Of a stretch of DNA of 32,015 nt, positions 22,451 through 30,215 are shown piece after piece. A program made the position numbers and the translations under genes. Under the pieces are notes generated by a model that had not been told where the DNA came from, did not search any database, and saw only the letters and a list, made by a program, of their open reading frames with translations. The stretch comes from an uncultured Prevotella sp. GTDB taxonomy: Bacteria; Bacteroidota; Bacteroidia; Bacteroidales; Bacteroidaceae. The first letter of the stretch is position 1. Each line of letters begins with the position of its first letter. The stretch spans positions 1 through 32,015 of the forward strand of contig UQHJ01000025.1 in NCBI GenBank assembly GCA_900540885.1, read 5' to 3'.

Positions 22451-23548
22451 TTATAAGCCAGTGTTGAAGCGTTTAGCTTGTTCGGCGATGAGTTCAGCGT
22501 CATCGAAGTAGTTAATCTTCATAGCGCGACGCACTTCGCTCAATGTCTCTGCAGCTACGGCACGTGCCTCTTCACAGCCCTTGCGCAGCATTTCGTAAAC
22601 GGCCGGAATGTCTTTCTCAAATTCTGCACGACGCTGACGAATTGGCTCTAACTCCTCTTGTAGAATTTTGTTCAAGAACTTCTTCACCTTCATGTCGCCC
22701 AATCCGCCACGCTGATAGTGTTCTTTCACTTCGTCGAGGCTTTGATAGTCAGGCCAGTAAAGGCCAAAGTGTTCAGGCTTGCAGAAAGCGTCAAGGTAAG
22801 TAAACACCGTGTTGCCCTCGATGTGGCCAGGGTCTTCTACGCGTAAGTGAGTGGGGTCGGTGTACATTGACTTCACTTTCTTCTCTACCTCCTTAGCCGA
22901 TTCGGCCAAGTAGATACAGTTGCCAAGGCTCTTTGACATCTTTGCCTTACCGTCCGTGCCCGGAAGGCGGCAGCAGACTGCATTCTGAGGCAGCAGAATG
23001 TTGGGCTCAACCAACGTTTCACCATAGATGTGGTTGAAACGGCGAACAATCTCCGTAGCTTGTTCCAACATTGGCTTTTGATCCTCACCAGCCGGTACGG
23101 TAGTAGCCTTAAAGGCTGTAATGTCAGCAGCTTGGCTGATAGGGTAGGTAAAGAAGCCTACGGGAATGCTTGACTCAAAGCCACGCATGCCTATCTCAGT
23201 CTTAACCGTAGGGTTGCGCTGCAAACGGCTCACCGTCACGAGGTCCATGAAGTAGAACGAGAGTTCACACAGTTCGGGTATCTGACTTTGAATAAAGATG
23301 GTAATCTTTTCGGGGTCAAGGCCGCAGGCTAAGTAGTCGAGTGCTACTTCAATAACGTTCTGACGCACCTTCTCAGGGTTGTCAATGTTGTCAGTTAAAG
23401 CCTGTGCATCAGCGATGAATACAAACATTTTCTTAAAGTCACCTGCGTTTTGTAGTTCAACGCGGCGCTTTAAAGAGCCAACATAGTGGCCTATGTGGAG
23501 ACGACCCGTAGGGCGGTCGCCTGTAAGAATAACCGTATCTTTTGCCAT
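22451..23548 (-). CDS. trpS: Tryptophanyl-tRNA synthetase
   Basis: Class Ic aminoacyl-tRNA synthetase that charges tRNA-Trp. The HIGH-type motif is LHIGHYVGS (17-25) and the KMSKS motif is KMSKSLGN (203-210). The N-terminal TGDRPTGRLHIGH is characteristic. At 365 aa it is slightly longer than the roughly 330-aa enzyme of many bacteria. The start MAKDTVILTGDRPTG is standard. No leader peptide or T-box was seen upstream. It is divergent from the PFL-activating-enzyme gene. Confidence 0.97.
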   Translation of the reverse strand: MAKDTVILTGDRPTGRLHIGHYVGSLKRRVELQNAGDFKKMFVFIADAQALTDNIDNPEKVRQNVIEVALDYLACGLDPEKITIFIQSQIPELCELSFYFMDLVTVSRLQRNPTVKTEIGMRGFESSIPVGFFTYPISQAADITAFKATTVPAGEDQKPMLEQATEIVRRFNHIYGETLVEPNILLPQNAVCCRLPGTDGKAKMSKSLGNCIYLAESAKEVEKKVKSMYTDPTHLRVEDPGHIEGNTVFTYLDAFCKPEHFGLYWPDYQSLDEVKEHYQRGGLGDMKVKKFLNKILQEELEPIRQRRAEFEKDIPAVYEMLRKGCEEARAVAAETLSEVRRAMKINYFDDAELIAEQAKRFNTGL

Positions 23549-23568
23549 ATTATGTATGAATTTGGCGA

Positions 23569-23598
23569 CAAAGATACGTTTTTTTTGTAAGTTTCAAG
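23569..23598 (-). promoter_or_regulatory. Candidate promoter of trpS
   Basis: TATCTTTG on the minus strand (23576-23569) matches the -7 consensus 21 bp before the start codon. A weak CTTG (23598-23595) stands 18 nt upstream of it. A plus-strand TACCTTTG at 23599-23606 may serve the divergent gene, so promoters for the two genes would lie back to back. Confidence 0.5.
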
Positions 23599-23706
23599 TA
23601 CCTTTGCATATAGCATTTTAGTTTTATGACTTTCGCAGCATTCGTTTCATGATGAGAGAGAGTCGTAAAGCAAATCAGTTTGTAACCACACTTACCTTAT
23701 ATAATA

Positions 23707-24444
23707 ATGCATCAAATCCGTGTACATAGTTACGAGTCGATGGGTACGTTTGACGGACCGGGACTGCGTTATGTAGTCTTTCTGCAAGGTTGTCCTTTCC
23801 GTTGTCTGTATTGTGCCAATCCCGATACAATAGATGCCGTAGGGGAGAGTACATTGACCGATCCCGAATACATTGTGAAACAAGCCGTATCGTTTGCTCC
23901 ATTCTTTGGTCGCCGAGGGGGTATAACCTTTTCTGGAGGTGAACCCACTGTACAAGCCGAAGCCCTTGTTCCGCTTTTTAAAATGTTGCGCGAACAGCAC
24001 ATTCACATCTGTGTTGACTCCAACGGAGCTATATGGAACAAACACGTAGAGGAACTTTGGGGATTGACCGACCTCGTTATGCTTGATATAAAAGAATTTA
24101 ATGCAGAGCGTCATCAGCACATTACGGGGCGGAGCAATGAACAGCCGCTTCGCACCGCACGGTGGTTTGAAGATAACAACCACCTCTTTTGGTTACGCTA
24201 CGTGTTGGTGCCTGGCGTGAGTGACTTTGAAGAAGATCTCCATGCTTTAGGTCAACACTTTAAGGACTATGTGTGGTTGGAGAAGGTGCAACTCTTGCCC
24301 TATCACACATTGGGCGTACATAAATACGAGGCCTTGGGATGGGACTACCAACTAAAAGACGTGTCTGAGAATACGCCAGAACAAAAGAAGCGAGCCGAAG
24401 AAATCTTACGCTCGTACTTTGGTCAGAAACTTGAAGTACATTAA
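23707..24444 (+). CDS. pflA: Pyruvate formate-lyase activating enzyme (radical SAM)
   Basis: A radical-SAM glycyl-radical activase that installs the glycyl radical on pyruvate formate-lyase. The 4Fe-4S site is CPFRCLYC (Cys29, Cys33, Cys36), preceded by GTFDGPGLRYVVFLQG, the signature of PflA. GGITFSGGEPTVQ is the GGE motif that contacts SAM. The 245-aa length is usual. No pflB is next to it in this window: upstream is divergent trpS and downstream, after 9 nt, a LuxR-type regulator, with which it is probably co-transcribed. It could act on another glycyl-radical enzyme, but the similarity pattern is that of PFL activase. Confidence 0.9.
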   Translation: MHQIRVHSYESMGTFDGPGLRYVVFLQGCPFRCLYCANPDTIDAVGESTLTDPEYIVKQAVSFAPFFGRRGGITFSGGEPTVQAEALVPLFKMLREQHIHICVDSNGAIWNKHVEELWGLTDLVMLDIKEFNAERHQHITGRSNEQPLRTARWFEDNNHLFWLRYVLVPGVSDFEEDLHALGQHFKDYVWLEKVQLLPYHTLGVHKYEALGWDYQLKDVSENTPEQKKRAEEILRSYFGQKLEVH

Positions 24445-24453
24445 AGCAGATAT

Positions 24454-25095
24454 ATGCAACCCATTATAGCCATAGTCGTTCCGAATACTTTAGCTGCAAT
24501 AGGACTGTCAGACGTTATACGTCGTATGATGCCTGGGGCGGAGGTGCGCCTCTTTGCCCATTATGCAGACTTGGTTGAGGCCGCTGATGCTGATCAATAC
24601 TTCCATTATTTCGTGTCGGGTGCAGAACTCTTGGTAGGAGCCAGCTATTTCTTACAACGGCAGCACAAGACGATAGCCCTTGTACATGGCGATGAAGTCT
24701 GTCATTTGCCACAAGGCTTTCATACGTTGAACGTCTTTCAGACGGAACAAGAGTTGGTGCGTTCTATTATCACCTTAGCACAGCGTTCGCATACGGCGCA
24801 TGGCGCTCCTCCTGAAGTGGTGCGCAAGGCACAGACGCAGCCGACAGAAGAATGTCGCCCTGTCAGTTTAATGCCACATCTCACTCCTCGCGAACGTGAA
24901 GTACTCAAGGGAATAGTCGAAGGGTTGATTAATAAAGAGATTGCAGCGCGTATGGGCGTGAGCTTGGCCACGGTCATTACCCACCGTAACAATTTAACCG
25001 ACAAGTTGGGTACGCGAAGTGTGGCTGCTTTGACTATCTTTGCCATTATGCATGGCCTCGTGAGTAGTGAAGACCTCATGAAGAATAAAGAATGA
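24454..25095 (+). CDS. LuxR-type regulator with degenerate receiver-like domain
   Basis: A 213-aa DNA-binding protein. Residues 142-205 are a clear LuxR/GerE HTH: LTPREREVLKGIVEGLINKE, then IAARMGVSLATVITHRNNL. Residues 1-115 resemble a response-regulator fold (IIAIVVPNTLAAIGLSDVIRR) but no aspartate stands at the expected phosphorylation site, which reads DQYFHYFVSGAEL, so phosphorylation is unlikely. It follows the PFL-activase gene by 9 nt, and may respond to a metabolic or redox signal; this is inferred from position only. The last codons (KNKE-stop) are made of AAGAATR heptamer repeats that run on past the stop. Confidence 0.82.
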   Translation: MQPIIAIVVPNTLAAIGLSDVIRRMMPGAEVRLFAHYADLVEAADADQYFHYFVSGAELLVGASYFLQRQHKTIALVHGDEVCHLPQGFHTLNVFQTEQELVRSIITLAQRSHTAHGAPPEVVRKAQTQPTEECRPVSLMPHLTPREREVLKGIVEGLINKEIAARMGVSLATVITHRNNLTDKLGTRSVAALTIFAIMHGLVSSEDLMKNKE

Positions 25096-25108
25096 AGAAT
25101 GAAGAATA
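25081..25108. repeat. Heptamer tandem repeat across a stop codon
   Basis: Four units AAGAATA, AAGAATG, AAGAATG, AAGAATA follow without gaps. The regulator's stop codon (25093-25095) lies inside. A change in unit number would alter only the last few residues. Confidence 0.7.
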
Positions 25109-25137
25109 AGTGATAAACACAATCTAATATTATAAAA

Positions 25138-25410
25138 TAAGTAGGTCTTCAAAATTAGAAGTCGTCTAAACTTTTATGAAGTTCAAGATTTGCCTTTATT
25201 TTTGAAGCGATTTTTGGCCTTGAAGAGGGAGTGTAGCGAGCTACACGACCGATGAAAGGTCAAAAAGCGGTCAAAAAGAAAGGTAAAGATTGAATTTAGA
25301 AGATATAAAAGTTTAAATACAATCTTCGACAGAAAAGTTTAGACGACTTCTTAGTTTATGATGTTCCCCATAGAGCATTTTGATATAAACTAAAATCAAA
25401 CACCTACTTA
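25138..25410. mobile_element. MITE-like element (family B, copy 2), interrupted
   Basis: Left end TAAGTAGGTCTTCAAAATTA (25138-25157); right end AAAATCAAACACCTACTTA (ending 25410), an imperfect reverse complement. Between them stand TTAGTTTATGATGTTCCCC and TTGATATAAACTAAAA, similar to the interior of the copy at 28862. The element is split after ATTA by a separate 193-bp element (25158-25350). No protein is coded. With the interruption it accounts for most of the 347-bp gap between the LuxR-type gene and the kinase gene. Confidence 0.75.
25158..25350. mobile_element. 193-bp MITE nested in a family B element
   Basis: Terminal inverted repeats GAAGTCGTCTAAACTTTT (from 25158) and AAAAGTTTAGACGACTTC (to 25350) are near-perfect. 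TTA stands on both sides (25155-25157 and 25351-25353). Removing the insert and one TTA rejoins CAAAATTAGTTTAT, exactly as in the uninterrupted copy at 28874-28887, so TTA is a target duplication. An internal hairpin GTGTAGC-GA-GCTACAC is at 25231-25246. No transposase is coded; mobilisation would need one elsewhere. A solo end is at 2426-2441. Confidence 0.82.
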
Positions 25411-25442
25411 GATGAAGCCTATATGGCCTCTTTATTTACGTG

Positions 25443-26729
25443 ATGATGAAAGAAGAAGAGCAGCAAGTATCAGAAATATTTCAGTCCCAACAAGTCAATG
25501 TGACAGATGCGTTCAGTCAGATAACAGAAATCTATCGTTCAGACAATAGCGTTCTGTATCGAGCCCAACGTGGTGGAAAGTGGTGGACACTCAAGACATT
25601 GCCAAAGGATAAAAGTAAAAACAGTGTCTATAAATTTTCGCAAGAGAAGGAATATGATATCCTTTCGGCACTTGACTCTGATTATGTTGTTCGTTGTGAA
25701 GGGGTAGAGCACGTTGAGGGTATCGGCACGTGCTTGGTGCTCGAATGGATAGATGGTGTTACGCTTACCGAGTGGCTAATCACTTGTCCTTCAAAGCGTA
25801 GTCGGACGGCTGTGTTGCAACAGTTGATTGCGGCCTTGAGCGATGTTCATAGCAAGCAAGTGGTACACCGCGACTTAAAGCCCGAAAATATTATCATCAC
25901 GCGCAATGGTTGTCATGTGAAACTTATTGATTTTGGTCTCGCTGATGCAGACTTCTATTCAGAACTCAAGCAGCCTGCGGGTACTATTGGCTACATCTCG
26001 CCCGAACAACGCGTTGAGAGTGTAACCGACTTCCGCAACGACATATATAGTCTGGGTCGCTTGATTGATACTTTGCGGTTAGGGGGCATTTATAAGCGAA
26101 TAAAGTATCGTTGCTTAGCCGAAAAGAAGAAACGTTATGCTTCTGTCGAACTCTTGAAGGCTGACCTTCACCGTATGAAGCGCAATCTGTGGGTATGTAT
26201 TTATTTGTTGCTCTTCTTTGTGATTGGAGGGTGTGGTTACGCTTATTATCAGATGCGGTTGGAAGAAGGACGCCCACACTATCAAATACAAGCTAAATTT
26301 CGTGTCGCCAATTTGACCTATACCTCGTGGGGCGGTTTGACTACATCAGTAAAGTTGGCTGCAGCGAATGAGAGCACGTTGCTGATACCCGATACGGTAG
26401 AATATGAAGGTCTGCGCTATTATGTGAGCGAAATAGGTAAAAATGCCTTTGCGCACGATGAAAGGTTGTGCGACTTATACATCAATGCTAATCTCTTCTC
26501 CATATTAAAGGGTGCTTTCGTGGGGTGTACGAATTTACGCAGCCTACATTTTAAGCAAGCCGTTCCACCAAGCATTGGTAATGAAATATGGCCTACAAAA
26601 ATTGATAGCGTATTTGCTCCTAATCACTTCAATGAGGTAACGATCTATGTCCCTCAAATGGCTGTTGATACTTACAAACAATCCTCTTGGAGACGATTTA
26701 AACACATTAAAGGCGTGAGTCAACGATAA
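25443..26729 (+). CDS. Hanks-type Ser/Thr kinase with transmembrane helix and BspA-like outer domain
   Basis: About 428 aa. The kinase domain (about 25-245) has the ATP-binding lysine in WTLKTL (Lys51), the catalytic loop VHRDLKPEN (Asp144, Asn149), LIDFGLAD (Asp163), and GTIGYISPEQR in the activation segment. The Gly-rich loop is poorly conserved (SDNSVLYRAQRG). A membrane helix lies at about 249-269 (LWVCIYLLLFFVIGGCGYAYY). The remaining 160 residues contain LLIPDTVEYEGLRYYVSEIG and KNAFAHDERLCDLYINANL, then LKGAFVGCTNLRSLHF, the pattern of BspA-type leucine-rich repeats (LRR_5). The layout suggests an inside kinase with an outside or periplasmic sensing domain. ATG at 25443 or 25446 fits; a GTG at 25440 is also possible. 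Both flanks are repeat elements. Confidence 0.87.
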   Translation: MMKEEEQQVSEIFQSQQVNVTDAFSQITEIYRSDNSVLYRAQRGGKWWTLKTLPKDKSKNSVYKFSQEKEYDILSALDSDYVVRCEGVEHVEGIGTCLVLEWIDGVTLTEWLITCPSKRSRTAVLQQLIAALSDVHSKQVVHRDLKPENIIITRNGCHVKLIDFGLADADFYSELKQPAGTIGYISPEQRVESVTDFRNDIYSLGRLIDTLRLGGIYKRIKYRCLAEKKKRYASVELLKADLHRMKRNLWVCIYLLLFFVIGGCGYAYYQMRLEEGRPHYQIQAKFRVANLTYTSWGGLTTSVKLAAANESTLLIPDTVEYEGLRYYVSEIGKNAFAHDERLCDLYINANLFSILKGAFVGCTNLRSLHFKQAVPPSIGNEIWPTKIDSVFAPNHFNEVTIYVPQMAVDTYKQSSWRRFKHIKGVSQR

Positions 26730-26732
26730 ACT

Positions 26733-26868
26733 ATTGGGGGGCGGGTTTGTAACCCGCGGCAGCAGCATGTTGTAAATATTTGCTTATAGCGCTAAGCGAC
26801 TATAAGTAGATGTTCAGAGCATGCTGCTGCCGCGGGTTACAAACCCGCCCCCCCAATTAGGCAGACAA
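26733..26868. repeat. Palindromic repeat element (family A, copy 4)
   Basis: ATTGGGGGGCGGGTTTGTAA, continuing CCCGCGGCAGCAGCATG (26733-26769), is almost perfectly complementary to 26820-26857. Each arm also has its own small hairpin GCGGGTT-TGT-AACCCGC. The centre has CTTATAGCGCTAAGCGACTATAAG. The TCTGCCTAATTG edge, on the minus strand, leads straight into the gldH stop codon. It lies between convergent genes (kinase and gldH), where it could stop transcription in both directions. Confidence 0.82.
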
Positions 26869-26869
26869 A

Positions 26870-27349
26870 TTACAGTTTATTTAACTGTATTCCCACGTTA
26901 GAGATGCCAGGTAGCATTTCGCGGCGCATAATATGTATAATGCTGATGTCGGCTGATTGACCAGCTTGTAGTTGTAGCGTTTGCCAAGGGTAATCGTATT
27001 GATAAAGCGTTACGCCATGACCTTGCGGGTCGCCTCGTCCGTTGGCAAGTTGAAGGTGTATTGTGTCGATCAACTCTTGTGATGGGTTGTGCCAATGTTG
27101 GCGCACTACAAGCCATAAAGTTTGGTAGGGATATGGATTGGAAGAAGAGGTGCGCACTCCGATACTTAGTTTATATTGTCCAGATTGTTGGAGCGTATCA
27201 ATATGAAACTTTAGAGAGTCACCCGGTTCCCAACCTTCAACAGCCGTAGAGCAATAGTCAAAAGCCACAGGCTTGTTAGTACAAGAAAATGCAAATAGCA
27301 ATGTACATAGGAATGCCATTGCTATTTGTACGATAGCTTTACGCTTCAT
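26870..27349 (-). CDS. gldH: GldH-family lipoprotein
   Basis: A 159-aa envelope lipoprotein. The signal sequence ends at Cys23 (LLFAFSC), a slightly loose lipobox as is common in this phylum. The body has VAFDYCSTAVEGWEPGDSL and GQYKLSIGVRTSSSNPYPYQTLWLVV, the GldH pattern. GldH is required for gliding in Flavobacterium but is also conserved in non-gliding Bacteroidales, where its role is unclear. The start is 2 nt after the PSP1 gene stop, as in the usual Bacteroidales order holB, PSP1, gldH. Its stop codon lies in the edge of a family A repeat. Confidence 0.88.
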   Translation of the reverse strand: MKRKAIVQIAMAFLCTLLFAFSCTNKPVAFDYCSTAVEGWEPGDSLKFHIDTLQQSGQYKLSIGVRTSSSNPYPYQTLWLVVRQHWHNPSQELIDTIHLQLANGRGDPQGHGVTLYQYDYPWQTLQLQAGQSADISIIHIMRREMLPGISNVGIQLNKL

Positions 27350-27351
27350 TC

Positions 27352-28842
27352 TTAATTGTTGTTAGCTGAAGTATTCGTTTCCGTATTTCGAGGGCGTGGG
27401 CCTTCGCCATGACGTCGATTGTTATCACCATTGTTGCCTTCGCGACGATTACGGCGATAGCGTTGTTGACGGTCGTCACGTTCGCGACGATTGGTGTGTT
27501 CATTACGCTCGCCCTTTTCGTTTCGCTCGTTGCGTTGTTCATTATTAGAGGCGCTTCGCTCATTACGGTTAGGACGTTCGGTGCGTCCATTATTACCTCC
27601 GCCACGGCGGCGATTGCTTCCACGATCCTTCTTAGCAGAACGCGTTTTGTCAAATCGTGTCAAGTCATCTTGTTCAGCGAGGTCGACGGGTCGGACAGGT
27701 TTAATAGGCCCTTCGGCTAAAAGAGATTCAGGCTTTTCGCCTGCAGCATTCATTTCAATCACCTCGTGTGCACGGTCGGCCGTGATAGTTACGAGATTGG
27801 CGGCCAAACGTCGATCGGTACTGTAGGTGATGAGGCCAGCCAAGGTGTCGACTTTGAAACAGTAGTATGTGCCGTCGATGGTCTCAAGCGTTACATTGCG
27901 CTCAGGAATCTTGCGAGCGGCTTCCATGTAAGTATCGACTTCGTAGTTAAGGCAACACTTTAATTTTGCACACTGTCCTGCCAACTTTTGAGGGTTGGGC
28001 GTGATGTCTTGAAAACGCGCGGCAGCGGTGCTGACCGAACTGAAGTTCTTCATCCATGTGGCGCAACAAAGTTCACGACCACAAGGCCCAATGCCGCCAA
28101 TTCTTCCAGCCTCTTGGCGCGCACCGATTTGCTTCATTTCTATACGTACTCTGAAGGCTTCGGCGAGCACTTTGATGAGCTTTCTGAAGTCGACACGCGC
28201 ATCAGCAATATAATAGAAGATAGCCTTGTTACCGTCACCTTGGTATTCCACATCGCCAATTTTCATCTGCAATTCGAGATCCTTAGCGATTTGGCGTGAG
28301 CGAATCATCGTATCGTGTTCGCGTGCTTTCGCCTCTTCGTACTTTTCAAGGTCAGTGGGGCGTGCTTTGCGATAGACGCGTTTAATTTCAAATCCAGGTT
28401 TGAGGTTGGCCTTTTGCATTTGCAGTAGCACCAACTTGCCAGTAAGCGATATGACACCGATGTCGTGACCAGGTTGTGCTTCAACGGCTACGATGTCGCC
28501 CTTTTGTAAGTCAAGGTGATTGTCGTTGCGGTAAAAACCTTTGCGTGTGTTCTTAAATTGTACTTCAACGAAGTCAGTTACCTTATTGTTGCCAGGAATG
28601 TCGGCCAAGTAGTCATAGGAGTTGAGTTGGTGGTCGCTGCGTCCGCATCCCTTGGCAGCAAAGCCTCGTAGGTGGTTGTCGCCCCAATGGCAGAAATCGC
28701 ACGACGGGTCGTTATCGCAGACGCAAGATTGGGCATATTCTTCGCCTGTATTACAGGTGTCACCGCCTTGACTTGTGTTCAACTCCTCAACGGGAAGAAT
28801 GGTAGGGTTAGGGGTAATATTATTTGTGTTGTCAGCGTTCAT
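27352..28842 (-). CDS. PSP1-domain protein, RicT (YaaT)-like
   Basis: A 496-aa protein. The PSP1 core (about 85-310) includes GRIGGIGPCGRELCCATWM with Cys254, Cys259 and Cys260 and AGQCAKLKCCLNYE with Cys291, Cys296 and Cys297. The pattern matches Bacillus RicT, whose cysteines help hold Fe-S clusters in the RicAFT complex that affects RNase Y. The N-terminus adds its own cysteine cluster (CVCDNDPSCDFCHWGD, residues 40-55). The tail from about 400 is low-complexity Arg/Asn/Glu-rich (RRGGGNNGR, RRNRREGNNGDNNRR), likely disordered and nucleic-acid binding. The target in Bacteroidales is not known. A repeat element separates it from holB upstream. Confidence 0.88.
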   Translation of the reverse strand: MNADNTNNITPNPTILPVEELNTSQGGDTCNTGEEYAQSCVCDNDPSCDFCHWGDNHLRGFAAKGCGRSDHQLNSYDYLADIPGNNKVTDFVEVQFKNTRKGFYRNDNHLDLQKGDIVAVEAQPGHDIGVISLTGKLVLLQMQKANLKPGFEIKRVYRKARPTDLEKYEEAKAREHDTMIRSRQIAKDLELQMKIGDVEYQGDGNKAIFYYIADARVDFRKLIKVLAEAFRVRIEMKQIGARQEAGRIGGIGPCGRELCCATWMKNFSSVSTAAARFQDITPNPQKLAGQCAKLKCCLNYEVDTYMEAARKIPERNVTLETIDGTYYCFKVDTLAGLITYSTDRRLAANLVTITADRAHEVIEMNAAGEKPESLLAEGPIKPVRPVDLAEQDDLTRFDKTRSAKKDRGSNRRRGGGNNGRTERPNRNERSASNNEQRNERNEKGERNEHTNRRERDDRQQRYRRNRREGNNGDNNRRHGEGPRPRNTETNTSANNN

Positions 28843-28861
28843 ATATGGAATGTTATATAGA

Positions 28862-29002
28862 TAAGTAGGTATTCAAAATTAGTTTATATAACCATGTTCT
28901 GAATTAGTTGATATGAATTGGTGTAGTATTTCGTTCAGAAACCTATGTTTCTGGGCGAAAGAATGCGCCAAGGCATATCAACAAATTTTGAACACCTACT
29001 TA
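28862..29002. mobile_element. MITE-like element (family B, copy 3), intact
   Basis: The ends TAAGTAGGTATTCAAAATT (28862-28880) and AATTTTGAACACCTACTTA (28984-29002) are reverse complements at 18 of 19 positions. The 141-bp body codes for nothing. It lies between holB and the PSP1 gene, so it probably interrupted a compact operon. The left end, read on the minus strand, contains TAATTTTG (28881-28874), a full -7 promoter match pointing at the PSP1 gene, although no -33 TTTG is seen at the right distance. Confidence 0.8.
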
Positions 29003-29015
29003 GCATGCGTGTAAG

Positions 29016-30146
29016 CTATTTTATTAGTAGCACAATCATCTTGAGTGAGAAGTCAAAGAATATCATATTTGCATTGACATTGGCTTCTACGTCGCGTTGA
29101 GCAGCGGAAAGTTCGTCCATGATACCAATAACGTTTCGCTCGTTGATGTAACGTGCAAAGTTGACAGAGAAATTATTCTCTTGTTGGTTTTGGTAATTGA
29201 GCTCTGGATTGTGAAAGTTATAGATAAAGTTTTCACGAATGAGGTGTTGGGCATATTCTAAGAAAGCCTTTTGCTTCTCACGTCCCCATAGTGCTAGTTG
29301 TTGCGACCATTCATAAAGGTCTTTAATCTTGCGCATATAGCACAAGCGCATGAAGAGCACAAAAATATCGAAGAACTGAGCGTTGTCAGCATTCATCGTC
29401 ACTTGCTCAAGCGCAGAAATGTAACTTCCTGCTGCTGCACGTGCCATTGTCATGGCATCAGTGGGCTGTAGTCCATTAAGGCGTTGTAAGGCATCGGAGA
29501 TGTCGTCAACGCTGAGTGGTGCGAAGTCAATACGTTGTGTGCGGCTGAGAATCGTGGTGAGTAGTCGCTCTGGGTGATTGCTGGTAAGAATAAAGACTGT
29601 CTGTGCGGGAGGCTCTTCTAATATTTTGAGTAGCTTATTGGCGCATTCAACGTTCATCTGTTCGGCTAACCAAATGATGATAACTCGGTAGCCACCTTGA
29701 CTGCTCACGTTGGCGAGTTTGGCAATGATGTTGTTAGCCTCGGCTACGCTGATAATAGACTGCTGCTTCTCTACGCCCATGGCTTTGAGCCACGTTTGTC
29801 GACTAAAGTAGGGTGACTGTGCTATTTGTTTGCGCCATTCGGGTAAGAATTGGTCGCTGAGTACAGTCGAACTTTGTCCAGCGGGCTTGATAGTAGGAAA
29901 GATGAAGTGAAGGTCGGGGTGAGCTATCTTTTCAGCCATTCGGCAGGATTGGCACGTACCACACGCTTCGCCTTCAGCCGTAGGGTGTTGGCAAAGCAAC
30001 CTTTGGGCCAAAGCTAAGGCCATGGGTAATTTACCACATCCCTCATTTCCTGCAAAGAGCAGGGCATGTGGAATGCGGTTATCGGCCAACATTCGTCGAA
30101 GCTGTTGCTTCACTTTATTTTGTCCTATAACATCGTCAAAGCGCAT
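29016..30146 (-). CDS. holB: DNA polymerase III subunit delta'
   Basis: A clamp-loader subunit of 376 aa. The N-terminal MRFDDVIGQNKVKQQLRRML and HALLFAGNEGCGKLPMALAL (P-loop about 33-40, in which Ser/Thr after the lysine is Leu, consistent with an ATP-inactive delta'), the zinc cysteines CGTCQSC with a preceding and following cysteine pair, and NKLLKILEEPP are typical. The SRC-type motif reads LSRTQRI, a Cys-to-Thr change seen in some delta' proteins. It is the first gene before PSP1 and gldH and has a good promoter. Confidence 0.94.
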   Translation of the reverse strand: MRFDDVIGQNKVKQQLRRMLADNRIPHALLFAGNEGCGKLPMALALAQRLLCQHPTAEGEACGTCQSCRMAEKIAHPDLHFIFPTIKPAGQSSTVLSDQFLPEWRKQIAQSPYFSRQTWLKAMGVEKQQSIISVAEANNIIAKLANVSSQGGYRVIIIWLAEQMNVECANKLLKILEEPPAQTVFILTSNHPERLLTTILSRTQRIDFAPLSVDDISDALQRLNGLQPTDAMTMARAAAGSYISALEQVTMNADNAQFFDIFVLFMRLCYMRKIKDLYEWSQQLALWGREKQKAFLEYAQHLIRENFIYNFHNPELNYQNQQENNFSVNFARYINERNVIGIMDELSAAQRDVEANVNANMIFFDFSLKMIVLLIK

Positions 30147-30179
30147 ATTTATCTTTTATCGTTTTTATACAATAACATA

Positions 30180-30211
30180 CAAAGTTAATACTTGACGCGC
30201 TAAAGGCCAAA
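30180..30211 (-). promoter_or_regulatory. Promoter of holB (TTTG-20-TAnnTTTG)
   Basis: On the minus strand TTTG (30211-30208) is followed after 20 nt by TAACTTTG (30187-30180), 34 bp before the holB start. The -33 box lies only 4 bp from the -33 box of the divergent acyltransferase promoter. Confidence 0.75.
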
Positions 30212-30215
30212 ACAT

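Noticed and set aside
26870..27349. GldH taken as evidence of gliding motility
   Set aside because: GldH homologues are common in non-gliding Bacteroidales and no other gliding genes are in the window.
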